The notes: generated by a model not told the origin, from the letters alone. Positions 8,459-18,191 are shown, counted from the stretch's first letter. The stretch: DNA of 64,000 nucleotides from Chryseobacterium ginsenosidimutans (GCF_030823405.1 NZ_JAUSXC010000001.1:1285001-1349000); one strand, 5' to 3'. Translations and numbers: made by a program.

Positions 8459-9049
8459 TTATCTTACGTCGCTTGCGACTTCTTTAGCTTTTGAAGTAGG
8501 AATATAAATACTGAAACCTAAATTAAACGAAATGTTTGAATTTAAACCTTCACTACCAAAACCTGCTCTTCCTCTGTATTTTACCAAACCTTCTAAGCCA
8601 ATATTAGGAGTAATGAAATATGAATATCCAGGACCTGCTCCAAAGTCTAATCCTGTTGTAGAATCAGCATTTTCTACAGATCTTCCGCCAATACCAACAT
8701 TCCCTTCAAGGAACCAACGTCCGTGGTTTAATAAATTATCTACACCTTTTTCTCCAGGAGAAAGATAATAACGTCCTAAAGCTCCAACTCCATATGTAAA
8801 TTCTGTCGGGCTTCCATTGGTAACTTTGTTGAATCCTAAATCAACATATCCACCAAGTGCCATATTATCTTCAATAAAATAAGCTCCTTTAGGTTGTATA
8901 GCGATGTTGTATCCACCACCAGTATTTAATCCAAAATTACTAGATATTAAACTACTACCTACTAACCAGTTGCCTTTTTGAATTTGAGCATTCATAGTTG
9001 TAGCTAAACCTGCTACCGCTAGTATTCCTGTTAAAATTAGCTTTTTCAT
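8459..9049 (-). CDS. outer-membrane beta-barrel protein (OmpA/OmpW-like, small)
   Basis: 196 aa. Signal peptide MKKLILTGILAVAGLATTMNA then QIQKGNW. The mature part alternates hydrophobic and polar residues with many Gly and aromatic residues (VGSSLISSNFGLNTGGGYNI, YYLSPG, GGRSVEN), typical of an eight-strand barrel of the 'outer membrane protein beta-barrel domain' kind. Role unknown, structural or permeability. Single gene; terminator at 8391-8424. Confidence 0.8.
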   Translation of the reverse strand: MKKLILTGILAVAGLATTMNAQIQKGNWLVGSSLISSNFGLNTGGGYNIAIQPKGAYFIEDNMALGGYVDLGFNKVTNGSPTEFTYGVGALGRYYLSPGEKGVDNLLNHGRWFLEGNVGIGGRSVENADSTTGLDFGAGPGYSYFITPNIGLEGLVKYRGRAGFGSEGLNSNISFNLGFSIYIPTSKAKEVASDVR

Positions 9050-9197
9050 AATTTATACTTTTAATATTTATGCTTATTATTTGTGATATCAGAAAAACAA
9101 TAAATGTGCCATACTACTCATTGTTTAGTGAATTTCGGGTAACTGTTGCCTGTTCAGGTAAATAGATGCTGCAAGATTTTTAGTACAGAAATTAATG

Positions 9198-9713
9198 TTA
9201 TATTAAAAGTAAAATGATAGAAACGATAAGCCCTGCAATGGTGAAGATCATTCCGCGTTTGAAAGCTTTTGTTTTAGGATTAAACATCCAGAAACTTGAT
9301 ATTACAAAGAAAAATAGTGATACACCAAAAAAAGTGTTTAAAGGAGAAAGTGTATCCTTCGACTGTGCTTTATGAAGTTTTGTCATTTTATCCAAAACGA
9401 AAGGAAGTTCTTTTTTAGCATATTTTGCCTGCCCAGTTGCCGAATCGTAAGTTCCCTGTTTAAACTTTAAAACTGTTCCTTCTGTTTTTTCTACTTCAAG
9501 GTTTTTGATTTTTAATTCTTTTCCTAATTCTTTTTCAGAAAGATTTTTGCCAATAATCTTGTCATATTTTTTTTCATTTTTCAAAAAATCGGTATCTCTG
9601 TAGATCAACAAAATTCCGCTGATAGAATAAACAGCCATTATTCCCGCCAGGAAATAGCCCAAATAGCGGTGTGTAATTCTCATAAAACTTCTTGTGTCTT
9701 TAATCTTATCCAT
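9198..9713 (-). CDS. PepSY-associated TM helix protein
   Basis: 171 aa. The N-terminus reads FMRITHRYLGYFLAGIMAVYSISGILLIYRD, the first helix pattern of PepSY-TM proteins, followed by a soluble periplasmic region and two more helices (FFGVSLFFFVISSFWMF and GMIFTIAGLIVSIILLLI). Shorter than full PepSY-TM reductases. It lies 92 bp downstream of a TonB-dependent siderophore receptor on the same strand; such proteins often accompany siderophore receptors and are thought to help with reduction or transfer of iron at the inner membrane. Confidence 0.8.
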   Translation of the reverse strand: MDKIKDTRSFMRITHRYLGYFLAGIMAVYSISGILLIYRDTDFLKNEKKYDKIIGKNLSEKELGKELKIKNLEVEKTEGTVLKFKQGTYDSATGQAKYAKKELPFVLDKMTKLHKAQSKDTLSPLNTFFGVSLFFFVISSFWMFNPKTKAFKRGMIFTIAGLIVSIILLLI

Positions 9714-9805
9714 ATCTTATCGTTTGTTTTTTAAGTTCAAAAAGTGGAAACTGCAAAAATGCAATTCCCACTTTATATGATGAAATTATTAATAATATTA
9801 ATTTG

Positions 9806-12076
9806 TTAAAGTTTATACGTCAATGTGAAATAATAATTTCTAGGTGTAATAGGGTTTACCGAATAATTTTCGTGTACGTTGTAGTTTATTACATCAAATA
9901 AATTTCCAACTTTCCCTTGGAGCGAGAATTTATTCCATTCGTATCCAACAGATAGTGAGACTGTTGTGTAATCTTTTAAATCAAACATTCTCGTTACATT
10001 GCTTCTGCTTACGTTTGTAGATTTTGTATCATTCCATCCTGCGATTCTGTCACCGATATAATAAATACCTGCTCCAACTTTTAAGCCTTTCACATAATTT
10101 GTGAATTTGTAGAAAATAGACGCATTTGCGGTAGTTGCGGGAGTTCTTACTAACCTTTGATTTTCAACATATCCTTTTTCGGGAGTATCAATGTAAACAG
10201 AATTGTTATAAGAAAAACCTCCTATTATTGATAGATTTTCTGTCGGATTTCCTGTAATATCTAATTCTGCACCTCGGCTTCTCATGCTTCCTGCAAATTC
10301 TTTAAGATTAGTATCTGTTGAGTTCACAGGCTGTCCATTTGATGAAGTAAACCAATATGTCTGATAATAATTATTGTACATAATCTGGTAAGCCGTTACA
10401 TTAACAGCTAAAGCATTGTTCCAGAAATTCTTTTTAATACCAACTTCATACTGATCAACTGTTGTTGGTTTTATGCTTTGCCTTGATAAAGTATTTAACT
10501 GATTTTGGACTTGCGTAACGGATTGGTTTGTATTTACAGTGCCAAATTGATCTGAAGTATATCCTGCGTTTGAAACAAAAGAGTTAGTATAAGTTGCAAA
10601 AACTGAAAGATTTTCATTTGGTGCATATACCAAACCTACTTTTGGAGAAAATGCATTGTCAGAAGTTGCTGAATTTGCCACTTCAAATTTTTCATTTGAT
10701 GTAAAACGAGTAGTTAATGTTGGCATATTTTCTACATAAGACCATCTTAAACCTGCAATTACTTTCAACTGCTTTGTTAAGCTAATAAAATCTTGTGCAT
10801 ATAAACCAATTCTTCTTGTATTAATTCTATTTTTAGTATTGTTAGTAGAATTAGGCATGTCAATGCTTCCCCATGTTGAAGGATCATCCAAATATAAAGT
10901 ATTTGACGTAGCACTTAGGTTATAAGTGTAAGCATCTGCCTTACTGTAATCTGCATCAGAACCAATTAAAACTTTATGGTTAATTTTTCCTGTATTGAAT
11001 TCACCATTGATATTTACCTGTGCAGATGTGTAGTTTTGTTCGTTATAAGTTTTACCAAAAGGTCTGATCCATGAAAGTCGGGTAGCAGTAGGTCCACTGT
11101 ATCCCCATTGAACTCTTTCTGAAGAAAAATAATCCTTAGTGTAATTTTGGTAAGACGCAGTTGCATTCAAAGACCATCTTTCGCTGAACTGATGGTTAAA
11201 AGTTACATTAGTAGAAACCTGCTCCACATTTTGATATTGCCAGTCCGTTCCAAAGAAAACGTTTCTCGATACGGCATCATTTAATCTATAGCTTTGATCT
11301 TTTTCAGTAATAGATCCGATTCCAAAATCTGGAGTAAAATCATTTTTAAGATAATCCGCTTCAACGATTAATTGAGATTTCGGACTTAAATTAAATAAAA
11401 ATGACGGATTAAAATAATACTTTTTAGATTCTACAACATCCCTGAAACTTTCCGCATATTCGTAAGTTCCGTTTACTCTGAAAGCAATATTTTTGGATAA
11501 AGGTCCGTAGATATCAACTGTTGGTTTGTAAGAATTCCAGCTTCCTGCATTCATTCCTACACTTCCTCCAAAATTGAACTTAGGTTTTTTAGTAATCATG
11601 TTGATAACACCACCTGCTGCAGTATTTCCGTAAAGCATTGCATTAGCACCTTTAAGAACTTCAACTCTTTCCAGACCGCTAACTTCGGGAAAAACCCCAC
11701 TGTTAATTCTAGATCCGTTTTTGAAAATATTATCATTCCCTAAAATGAAACCACGTCCTCCAAAGCTGTCCTGAGAATTTCCTCTTGATGAAGTTAAGTA
11801 AATACCATTTACATTTTGAAGAACATCGCTCAACTGTTTTGCCTGTTGTTGTTCAATTACTTCATGGGAAACAATGGCAATTGGCTGAGGAGTTTCCATT
11901 ACCGTCAAATTTGATTTTGTAGATAATGATTTTGCTTTGTTTGGATTTCCTGTCTTGTAAAGATTAACATCTTCAATACGTTGAATTCTGACAGTGTCAG
12001 CTTCAACGTTTTTCATTTGTGCACTTAACGACACGGTTATGAATAATAATCCTAAGGTTACTAGCTCCTTTTTCAT
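9806..12076 (-). CDS. TonB-dependent siderophore receptor
   Basis: 756 aa. Signal peptide (MKKELVTLGLLFITVSLSA), then a plug domain (about 50-175) with VMETPQPIAIVSHEVIEQQQAKQLSDVLQ, RGFILGNDNIFKNG and LERVEVLKGANAMLYGNTAAGGVINMITKKP, then a 22-strand barrel ending in the terminal aromatic strand NYYFTLTYKL. The plug is of the FhuA/FpvA-like siderophore class. Outer membrane, energised by TonB-ExbBD (not in the window). Probably operonic with the PepSY gene. A TACTTTTG -7 box lies upstream on the minus strand (12114-12121) next to a palindrome that may bind Fur. Confidence 0.93.
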   Translation of the reverse strand: MKKELVTLGLLFITVSLSAQMKNVEADTVRIQRIEDVNLYKTGNPNKAKSLSTKSNLTVMETPQPIAIVSHEVIEQQQAKQLSDVLQNVNGIYLTSSRGNSQDSFGGRGFILGNDNIFKNGSRINSGVFPEVSGLERVEVLKGANAMLYGNTAAGGVINMITKKPKFNFGGSVGMNAGSWNSYKPTVDIYGPLSKNIAFRVNGTYEYAESFRDVVESKKYYFNPSFLFNLSPKSQLIVEADYLKNDFTPDFGIGSITEKDQSYRLNDAVSRNVFFGTDWQYQNVEQVSTNVTFNHQFSERWSLNATASYQNYTKDYFSSERVQWGYSGPTATRLSWIRPFGKTYNEQNYTSAQVNINGEFNTGKINHKVLIGSDADYSKADAYTYNLSATSNTLYLDDPSTWGSIDMPNSTNNTKNRINTRRIGLYAQDFISLTKQLKVIAGLRWSYVENMPTLTTRFTSNEKFEVANSATSDNAFSPKVGLVYAPNENLSVFATYTNSFVSNAGYTSDQFGTVNTNQSVTQVQNQLNTLSRQSIKPTTVDQYEVGIKKNFWNNALAVNVTAYQIMYNNYYQTYWFTSSNGQPVNSTDTNLKEFAGSMRSRGAELDITGNPTENLSIIGGFSYNNSVYIDTPEKGYVENQRLVRTPATTANASIFYKFTNYVKGLKVGAGIYYIGDRIAGWNDTKSTNVSRSNVTRMFDLKDYTTVSLSVGYEWNKFSLQGKVGNLFDVINYNVHENYSVNPITPRNYYFTLTYKL

Positions 12077-12113
12077 TTTTAGTTTATTATTTAGAGTGGT
12101 TTTAAATAAGTCG

Positions 12114-12161
12114 CAAAAGTAAGTAATTGTTGGGGTTTATTTAGAATTATTAAAAATAATT
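12114..12161 (-). promoter_or_regulatory. promoter and possible Fur-type operator of the siderophore receptor
   Basis: Minus-strand -7 box TACTTTTG at 12114-12121. Upstream of it a perfect inverted repeat AATTATT-AAA-AATAATT spans 12145-12161. The palindrome is of the right size and composition for a Fur-like site in a low-GC genome, but the identity of the regulator is inferred from the gene type. Confidence 0.4.
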
Positions 12162-12244
12162 AGGGTGATATTTATCATTTAATTAAGAAAAAAATAATTT
12201 CCAGTGTAAACAGCATAAGTTCCGGATGAAGAATTTTTTATGAA

Positions 12245-12252
12245 TATATTTG
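12245..12252 (+). promoter_or_regulatory. -7 box of the Gfo/Idh gene
   Basis: TATATTTG, a TAnnTTTG match, ending 15 bp before the ATG. The in-frame TTG at 12250 lies inside this box, which argues for the ATG at 12268 as the start and for a very short leader. Confidence 0.6.
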
Positions 12253-12267
12253 TTTAAAAATAATAAT

Positions 12268-13326
12268 ATGCAATTGGTAAAAGTAGGGCTTTGTGCATTT
12301 GGGATGAGTGGAAAAGTTTTTCACGCTCCGTTTTTAAAGGAACATCCGGGATTTTTTATTTCTGCAGTGGTTGAAAGAAGTAAAGAAGAATCAAAAGAAA
12401 AATATCCTGATGCAACAATCTATCGGTCGGTGGAAGAAATGCTGAAAAATGCAGATATTGAGTTAGTTGTAGTAAATACACCTGTTCAGACTCATTACGA
12501 ATATACGAAAATGGCTTTAGAAGCGGGTAAAAATATAGTGGTCGAAAAACCTTTTACAGTAAATGTTTCCGAAGCGGAAGAATTAGCAAGACTAGCAGAA
12601 GAAAAAGGCTTATTTCTAAGCGTTTATCAAAACAGAAGGTTCGATCGTGATTATCTTCAGGTACAGAAAGTTATGAATGAAGGAAAATTAGGTGCTATTA
12701 AAGAAGTTGAAATCCGTTTCGACAGATTCCGGACTGAGCCGAGCGGAAAAGCGCATAAAGAAAATCCTGAAGCAAAAGGTTCCGGTTCTCTTCACGATTT
12801 GGGATCGCATCTGGTAGATCAGGCGGTACAGTATTTTGGTTTTCCTGAAAAATTGTTTGCTGATGTGTTTTCAATGAAAGGTCAGGAATTTGCCAATGAT
12901 TATTTTGAAATTATTTTATATTACCAAAATGATCTCAGAGTAAGATTAAAATCTTCAGTTTTTACTAAAGAAGTGCATTATGCTTATGCGGTTCATGGAG
13001 AAAAAGGAAGTTTTTTACAGGAAAGAACAGATAATCAGGAAAATGAATTGATTGCAGGAGCAATTCCAACATACGGTGAAGATTGGGTGAAGCCTTTAAA
13101 AGAAGATGATGGAATTCTTAATTTTTTAAATGAAAACAAAGAAACCGAAAGATATTCTACTCTAAGCGATCCGGGAAATTATATGAATTATTATCAGCAG
13201 ATTTATGAATTCATTGTTTTTGGATATGCTTTACCTTCACCTGCGGAAGAAATTATTAAGAATATGAAAATCATCGATGCAGCAATGGAAAGCTCTAAAG
13301 AAGGGAAAATTATAAGTTTGGTTTAA
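12268..13326 (+). CDS. Gfo/Idh/MocA family oxidoreductase
   Basis: 352 aa from ATG 12268. NAD(P)-binding Rossmann domain at the N-terminus (VKVGLCAFGMSGKVFHAPFL), the family motif EKPFTVNVSEAEEL, and in the second domain GSGSLHDLGSHLVDQA, where the His/Asp pair belongs to the active site. It probably oxidises or reduces a sugar or cyclitol; the substrate cannot be told. A GFxxPGxxxH-like variation in the glycine motif (CAFGMSG) is common in this family. The frame is open further up to a TTG at 12250, which I reject because of the promoter box. Confidence 0.9.
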   Translation: MQLVKVGLCAFGMSGKVFHAPFLKEHPGFFISAVVERSKEESKEKYPDATIYRSVEEMLKNADIELVVVNTPVQTHYEYTKMALEAGKNIVVEKPFTVNVSEAEELARLAEEKGLFLSVYQNRRFDRDYLQVQKVMNEGKLGAIKEVEIRFDRFRTEPSGKAHKENPEAKGSGSLHDLGSHLVDQAVQYFGFPEKLFADVFSMKGQEFANDYFEIILYYQNDLRVRLKSSVFTKEVHYAYAVHGEKGSFLQERTDNQENELIAGAIPTYGEDWVKPLKEDDGILNFLNENKETERYSTLSDPGNYMNYYQQIYEFIVFGYALPSPAEEIIKNMKIIDAAMESSKEGKIISLV

Positions 13327-13342
13327 AATAGATTTAGATAAA

Positions 13343-13376
13343 AAATGCTTCGGCCATATTGAGTCGAAGCATTTAT
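13343..13376. terminator. bidirectional terminator
   Basis: Inverted repeat AAATGCTTCG (13343-13352) / CGAAGCATTT (13365-13374), flanked by A and T runs, between the convergent Gfo/Idh and ABC-F genes. Confidence 0.85.
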
Positions 13377-13400
13377 ATTTTGAATAGATTATCCTTTATC

Positions 13401-15287
13401 TTAGATTTCCTGAAGCTCCAACCATCTCATTTCATGGTTTTCTAATTTCTCAGAAATAGCTTCTAATTCAGCAGAAAGCTTTGCAATTTTCTCATATTCA
13501 ATTTCATTGTTGAGTTGCTCAAGAATTTTTGCACGCTTTTCTTCCAGTTGAGGAATTTCCTTGTCAATGGTTTCCAGCTCTCTTTGTTCCTTAAAAGAAA
13601 GTTTTCTTTTGGGAGCTTGTGGTGTTGAAACGGGCGCAGGAGCGGAAACAGGTGTCTCAACTTTTTTCTCAACTACAATTTTCGGATTTTTTTCCTCCAA
13701 TTTTAAATTCTCTCTGTATTCGGAGAAATTTCCGATGAAATCCCGGATTTTTCCTTCACCCTCAAACGCCAAAATATGGTCAACAATTCTGTCCATAAAA
13801 TATCTGTCGTGAGAAACTATAATCAAACTGCCCTGAAAGTTCAGCAGGAAGTTTTCCAATACAGTTAAAGTAGGAAGGTCAAGATCATTGGTAGGTTCAT
13901 CAAATATCAAAAAATTAGGATTTTGATATAAAATATACATCAAGTGGAGTCTTCTTTTTTCACCTCCCGAAAGTTTAGAAATAGGAGAGTATTGCGTTTG
14001 GTCATCAAATAAAAATAACCTCAAAAACTGCGATGCCGAAATCGTTCTTCCGTTGGCTAACGGGAAGTTTTCAGAAATTTCTTTAATGAAATCAATTACT
14101 CTTTCGTCTTCCTTATATTTAAGTCCTTTTTGAGAAAAATATCCGAATTTGATAGTTTCTCCGGTTTCTATTTCTCCCGAGTCCTTTGGTTCAAGCCCTT
14201 GAATAATATTTAATAAAGTAGATTTTCCGGCACCGTTTTTTCCTACAATCCCAACTTTCTCACCTCTCTGGAACTGATAGCTGAAGTCTTTTAATAATAA
14301 TTTATCACCATAACTTTTAGAAATATCTCTAAGCTCCAGAATTTTGTTTCCTAGTCTTTTCATTTCGAAATCAAGCTCCAAAGATTCTTTTCTGGTATCT
14401 GTTTTAGCTACTTTTTCAGTTTCGTAGAAGTCATCTTGTCTGGATTTTGATTTTGTAGTTCGTGCTTTAGGTTGTCTTCGCATCCATTCCAGTTCTTTTC
14501 TGTAAAGATTATTGGCTTTATCGATGGTTGCGTTCATATTATCCTCACGAATCATTTTATTTTCAAGATAAGTTGCATAAGAACCATTGTGGAAATACAG
14601 ATTTTTATCTTCCATTTCCCAGATAATACCGCAAACAGCATCCAGAAAATACCTGTCGTGAGTTACCAGAATCAATGTTATTTTAGCTTTACTTAAATAA
14701 CTTTCCAGCCATTCTACCATTTCCACATCAAGGTGGTTGGTTGGCTCATCCATGATGAGAAGTGTATGACGGTGCTCGGCTCTTGTTTCAGTTAATAATT
14801 TTGCCAAAGCAACACGTTTGATTTGCCCCCCGGAAAGAGTTCCCATTTTGGCATCCAAATCTGTGATTTTCAATTGAGACAAAATTTGTTTCATATCGTT
14901 CTCAAGATCCCAGGCTTTATGGATTTCCATTTCGGCCAAGGCTTTTTCAATGAAATCATAATCTGTGGAAAGAAGTGATTTATGATAGTTTTTCAATGCC
15001 TGAATCGGTGCAGAATCAAGCGTCATCATAAACTCATCAATGGTTAGATTAGAATCAAACTCGATTTCCTGATCAAACAGAACAACCTGGATATCTTTAT
15101 TGATGTTCACAGTTCCGCTGTCTGCAATTTCTTTTCCCATCAGGATTTTCAGAAGGGTAGATTTCCCGCTTCCGTTTTTGGCAACGATAGCAATTTTGTC
15201 ACCTTCATTCACATGGAACGAAATATTTTCGAACAAAACTTTTATACCGTAAGATTTTGTGAGATTTTCAACAGAAACGTAATTCAT
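13401..15287 (-). CDS. ABC-F family ATPase (Uup-like, with C-terminal coiled coil)
   Basis: 628 aa, two ABC domains in one chain and no membrane segments. Domain 1: Walker A AKNGSGKST (36-44), signature LSGGQIKRVALAK, Walker B LLIMDEPTNHLD. Domain 2: GKNGAGKST, LSGGEKRRLHLM, FLIFDEPTNDLD. The linker between them carries the charged ABC-F 'P-site' region. The last 90 residues form a coiled coil (KRKLSFKEQRELETIDKE..), as in Uup. ABC-F proteins act on the ribosome, in translation or antibiotic protection; Uup itself has been linked to precise excision and ribosome assembly. A -7 box TACTTTTG lies upstream (15328-15335, minus). Confidence 0.92.
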   Translation of the reverse strand: MNYVSVENLTKSYGIKVLFENISFHVNEGDKIAIVAKNGSGKSTLLKILMGKEIADSGTVNINKDIQVVLFDQEIEFDSNLTIDEFMMTLDSAPIQALKNYHKSLLSTDYDFIEKALAEMEIHKAWDLENDMKQILSQLKITDLDAKMGTLSGGQIKRVALAKLLTETRAEHRHTLLIMDEPTNHLDVEMVEWLESYLSKAKITLILVTHDRYFLDAVCGIIWEMEDKNLYFHNGSYATYLENKMIREDNMNATIDKANNLYRKELEWMRRQPKARTTKSKSRQDDFYETEKVAKTDTRKESLELDFEMKRLGNKILELRDISKSYGDKLLLKDFSYQFQRGEKVGIVGKNGAGKSTLLNIIQGLEPKDSGEIETGETIKFGYFSQKGLKYKEDERVIDFIKEISENFPLANGRTISASQFLRLFLFDDQTQYSPISKLSGGEKRRLHLMYILYQNPNFLIFDEPTNDLDLPTLTVLENFLLNFQGSLIIVSHDRYFMDRIVDHILAFEGEGKIRDFIGNFSEYRENLKLEEKNPKIVVEKKVETPVSAPAPVSTPQAPKRKLSFKEQRELETIDKEIPQLEEKRAKILEQLNNEIEYEKIAKLSAELEAISEKLENHEMRWLELQEI

Positions 15288-15565
15288 TAGAGTTTGATAG
15301 TTAAATTTTGAAACTTAAATTGAGCCGCAAAAGTACGAAAATGTAACAACAAAAAATTACCTAATTGTAATGATAAAATTAAGTCTCTCTTAACAAATTG
15401 TTAGATTGTGTATTTATATGTAAAGCTTATAATATTTAAATTATTATTCTATAAATAGCTTTTTTATTATTGTTTTTTAATCAAAAGTAACAATTATTTA
15501 TTTAAAATGTATTTCATATTGATTTTTAATGTAGCTTTATAATAAGATTATTTAAAATTAAAACT

Positions 15566-16081
15566 ATGACACAACTCAATTTTTGGGCTATTTTCGTAGC
15601 CGCACTTGTACCATTAATTATGGGATTTATCTGGTATCATCCGAAAGTTTTTGGAAAAGCCTGGATGCAGGAAGTAGGATTAACAGAAGAAAAAATGAAA
15701 GGCTCAATGATTGGAGTTTTTGTTTTTTCTGTTATTTTATCAGGATTAATGGCTATTTTTCTACAATTTGTTACAATACATCAATTCGGGGCTCTCGGTA
15801 TGGTTGGTGGTGACGAAATGAACGCGAATGATTCTTATCATGCTTTTATGAAAGATTACGGAATGGCTTACCGATCGTTTGGACATGGCGCTCTCCATTC
15901 TTTTATGGCAGGGTTTTTATTCGTTTTTCCGCTCACTGCAATTAATGCGATGTTTGAAAGGAAATCTTGGAAGTATACCATGATCAATTCTGCGTATTGG
16001 ACGGTTACAATTACCATCATGGGTGGGATTATCTGTGGTTGGTATGCAGTTGACGGCTTCCATTGGGTGACACAAAAATAA
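15566..16081 (+). CDS. DUF1761 family membrane protein
   Basis: 171 aa, four predicted TM helices. FWAIFVAALVPLIMGFIWYHPKVFGKAWMQEVGLTEEKMK is the DUF1761 N-terminal signature, and GALHSFMAGFLFVFPLTAINAMFERKSWKY plus the Trp-rich C-terminus fit too. Family function unknown. Isolated gene; 278 bp of AT-rich DNA separates it from the divergent ABC-F gene, holding a perfect palindrome TAACAA-A-TTGTTA at 15391-15403 that may be a regulatory site. Confidence 0.85.
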   Translation: MTQLNFWAIFVAALVPLIMGFIWYHPKVFGKAWMQEVGLTEEKMKGSMIGVFVFSVILSGLMAIFLQFVTIHQFGALGMVGGDEMNANDSYHAFMKDYGMAYRSFGHGALHSFMAGFLFVFPLTAINAMFERKSWKYTMINSAYWTVTITIMGGIICGWYAVDGFHWVTQK

Positions 16082-16101
16082 TTTTTAACATTTTAAAAGA
16101 T

Positions 16102-16127
16102 AAGGCTACCTTTGTGTGGCCTTTTTT
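16102..16127 (+). terminator. weak terminator after the DUF1761 gene
   Basis: Short inverted repeat AAGGC (16102-16106) / GCCTT (16119-16123) with T6. It ends directly before the ATG of the next gene at 16128. Confidence 0.55.
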
Positions 16128-17258
16128 ATGTCATATAATTTAACAATATACAACGCAGTTTCCGCTTTGCCTGAAAACTGGAATACTGTCATCGGAAATC
16201 ATAATATTATGCTTTCCAAAGAATATTTTCATGTCCTTGAAACTTCGAAACCCCAAAATATGCAATGCTATTTTATGGGATTTTTTCAGGATAAAACATT
16301 GATTGGCGGAGCTTTATTTCAATATTTAGATTTTATTCAGCATAAAAATTTTCAGAAAAACGAAGTTTTTTGCAGCATAAGAAACTTGGCTGCAAAACAG
16401 TTTAGTAAAGATGTGATGATTCTCGGAAATAATATGTTGACGGGTCAAAACGGATTTTATTTTGATGCTTCGAAGATTAGTTTGGAACAGGTAATTCCTC
16501 TTTTGGATGAAGCTGTTTGTAAAATGCAGCATGAAATACGGAGAACGTCTTTAATTATCTATAAAGATTATCAGCCGAATTTTGTGAAATATTTTAAGGA
16601 TGAAAAGCATAAAGCTTATTTCAGGTTTTCTGTTCAGCCTAATATGATGTTGAATTTAAAGGAAAACTGGATGAGTTTTGAAGATTACAGTAATGATTTT
16701 TCTAAAAAATACAGAGCCCGAGCTAAAACTGCAAAAAAGAAGTTAGAAGGAATTGATAAATATGAATTGGATTTAGATATAGTAAAGCAATATCAGTCCG
16801 AAATGAATTTTTTATACCAGAATGTAGCTGAAAATGCGCCTTTCAATACGTTTTTTCTTCCCCAGGATCATTTTGAAAGCATGAAAGAAAATCTGAAAGG
16901 TAAATTTAAAATCTTTGGATATTTTTTAGAGAAAAAGCTAATTGGATTTTACACTTTGATTTTAAATAATGATGATATTGATACGTATTTTTTAGGCTAC
17001 CACAAAGAATGTCAAAAAGAGAAACAGATTTACTTAAATATGCTTTTTGATATGGTAGAATTTGGAATTAATCATCAATTTAAAAGAATTATCTTCGGAA
17101 GAACAGCTTTGGAAATAAAATCTACCATTGGAGCAGAACCCACCGAAATTTTCGGATTGATAAAACATAATAATTTTATCGTTAATCCTTTCATGAAAAA
17201 TATTTTCCCTTCACTTTCGCCAAAAACAGAATGGATACAGAGAAAACCGTTTAAATAA
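16128..17258 (+). CDS. FemAB/GNAT-like acyltransferase, hypothetical
   Basis: 376 aa from ATG 16128; the upstream GTG at 16116 lies inside the terminator hairpin and is not used here. The sequence has a GNAT-fold look in its second half: YRARAKTAKKKLE, FFLPQDHFESM, FKIFGYFLEKKLIGFYTLIL, IYLNMLFDMVEFGINHQFKRIIFGRTALEIKS. This is the arrangement of FemAB-like/BioF2-like acetyltransferase domains, a group often mis-named peptidoglycan biosynthesis proteins. The substrate is unknown. Monocistronic. Confidence 0.65.
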   Translation: MSYNLTIYNAVSALPENWNTVIGNHNIMLSKEYFHVLETSKPQNMQCYFMGFFQDKTLIGGALFQYLDFIQHKNFQKNEVFCSIRNLAAKQFSKDVMILGNNMLTGQNGFYFDASKISLEQVIPLLDEAVCKMQHEIRRTSLIIYKDYQPNFVKYFKDEKHKAYFRFSVQPNMMLNLKENWMSFEDYSNDFSKKYRARAKTAKKKLEGIDKYELDLDIVKQYQSEMNFLYQNVAENAPFNTFFLPQDHFESMKENLKGKFKIFGYFLEKKLIGFYTLILNNDDIDTYFLGYHKECQKEKQIYLNMLFDMVEFGINHQFKRIIFGRTALEIKSTIGAEPTEIFGLIKHNNFIVNPFMKNIFPSLSPKTEWIQRKPFK

Positions 17259-17321
17259 TTTTTAAAATGTAGATTTCTACAAAGAAAATCTGTATAAACA
17301 GGAAAATCGCGAGAAAGATAA

Positions 17322-18173
17322 TCAATCCAAAGTCAATCTCTTCAAAGACCACGAACTGCCATTATAAATATCCAAATCAACTTTCGTGTTAATTCCGTGA
17401 ACGATTCCGCTTTCTGTAAACTGCCAAAAATCCCAGTCAGAATCTGGGGACGGAGTAGGAACATCGTTGTAATTGGCAAGCCAGAGCGGATAATCATCAA
17501 ATTCACCTTTTAAAAAGTCTTTGTAATAATGATAGTATGTGTAAATGATAGGTTTTTCGTCATAAGTTTCTTCTACGATTTTGCACCAGACTTTTAGATC
17601 TTCAAGAAGTTTTTTATTTGTCTTACGTTTCGGGATTTTTTCAATATCTAAAATCGGAGGAAGATCTCCACTTTCCAGTTTTACATTTTCCAGAAAATTA
17701 TTCGCCTGAATTACCGGATCTTCATCAGCTCTGTAAAAATGATAAGCTCCACGAATCATGTTTTGCTTCTTTGCCTGTTCCCAAAAATCAGCGAAATGTT
17801 TGTCGGCGTTCCTGTTTCCCATTGTTGCCCGCATTACAACAAATTCCAGAGGGATAGTTTTGTTCCCGATGGTTAAACTGTCCCATTTTATATCTTCTTT
17901 ATTTTGATAATGAGAAATATCAAATCCGTAGGTTTTATCAAGATTATTGGAAAGAATTTTTTGGATTCTCAACGTTTCGGTTTCGTTATTGTGCAGCTTT
18001 TTATGTACGAATTTATTAAAGTACAGCGCATAATAGTAACTTATTGATTGCTTCAAATATAGACCCGTTCCGATTAATGTAATAATTAAAATTGCCAGTA
18101 CTACTTTTCGCCGGAAAAAATAATTCTTCCGACGGTTTTTATGGATCTTTCTGGAGGTCTTTTTACTGTACAT
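17322..18173 (-). CDS. GH25 family lysozyme (muramidase), membrane-anchored
   Basis: 283 aa from ATG 18173; an in-frame TTG at 18194 exists but lies within the promoter box, so I reject it. Very basic N-terminus (MYSKKTSRKIHKNRRKNYFFRRK), one membrane helix (VVLAILIITLIGTGLYL), then the GH25 barrel: YGFDISHYQ (catalytic Asp), FVVMRATMG, GAYHFYRADEDP, PPILDIEK (acidic pair), PLWLANY and DFWQFTESGIVHGI...VDLDIYNG. It cleaves the MurNAc-GlcNAc bond of peptidoglycan. It faces the periplasm as a signal-anchored protein. A -7 box TAGTTTTG (minus) lies at 18192-18199. Confidence 0.9.
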   Translation of the reverse strand: MYSKKTSRKIHKNRRKNYFFRRKVVLAILIITLIGTGLYLKQSISYYYALYFNKFVHKKLHNNETETLRIQKILSNNLDKTYGFDISHYQNKEDIKWDSLTIGNKTIPLEFVVMRATMGNRNADKHFADFWEQAKKQNMIRGAYHFYRADEDPVIQANNFLENVKLESGDLPPILDIEKIPKRKTNKKLLEDLKVWCKIVEETYDEKPIIYTYYHYYKDFLKGEFDDYPLWLANYNDVPTPSPDSDWDFWQFTESGIVHGINTKVDLDIYNGSSWSLKRLTLD

Positions 18174-18191
18174 CTTTATGGTAAAGTTTTG

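Noticed and set aside
13463..14696. Several frames opposite or out of frame in the ABC-F gene
   Set aside because: Shadows of the strongly coding ABC-F frame.
15391..15403. Palindrome TAACAA-A-TTGTTA near the DUF1761 gene as another TetR site
   Set aside because: Similar half-sites but different centre and arms from TAACA-G-TGTTA; kept only as a note in the DUF1761 entry.
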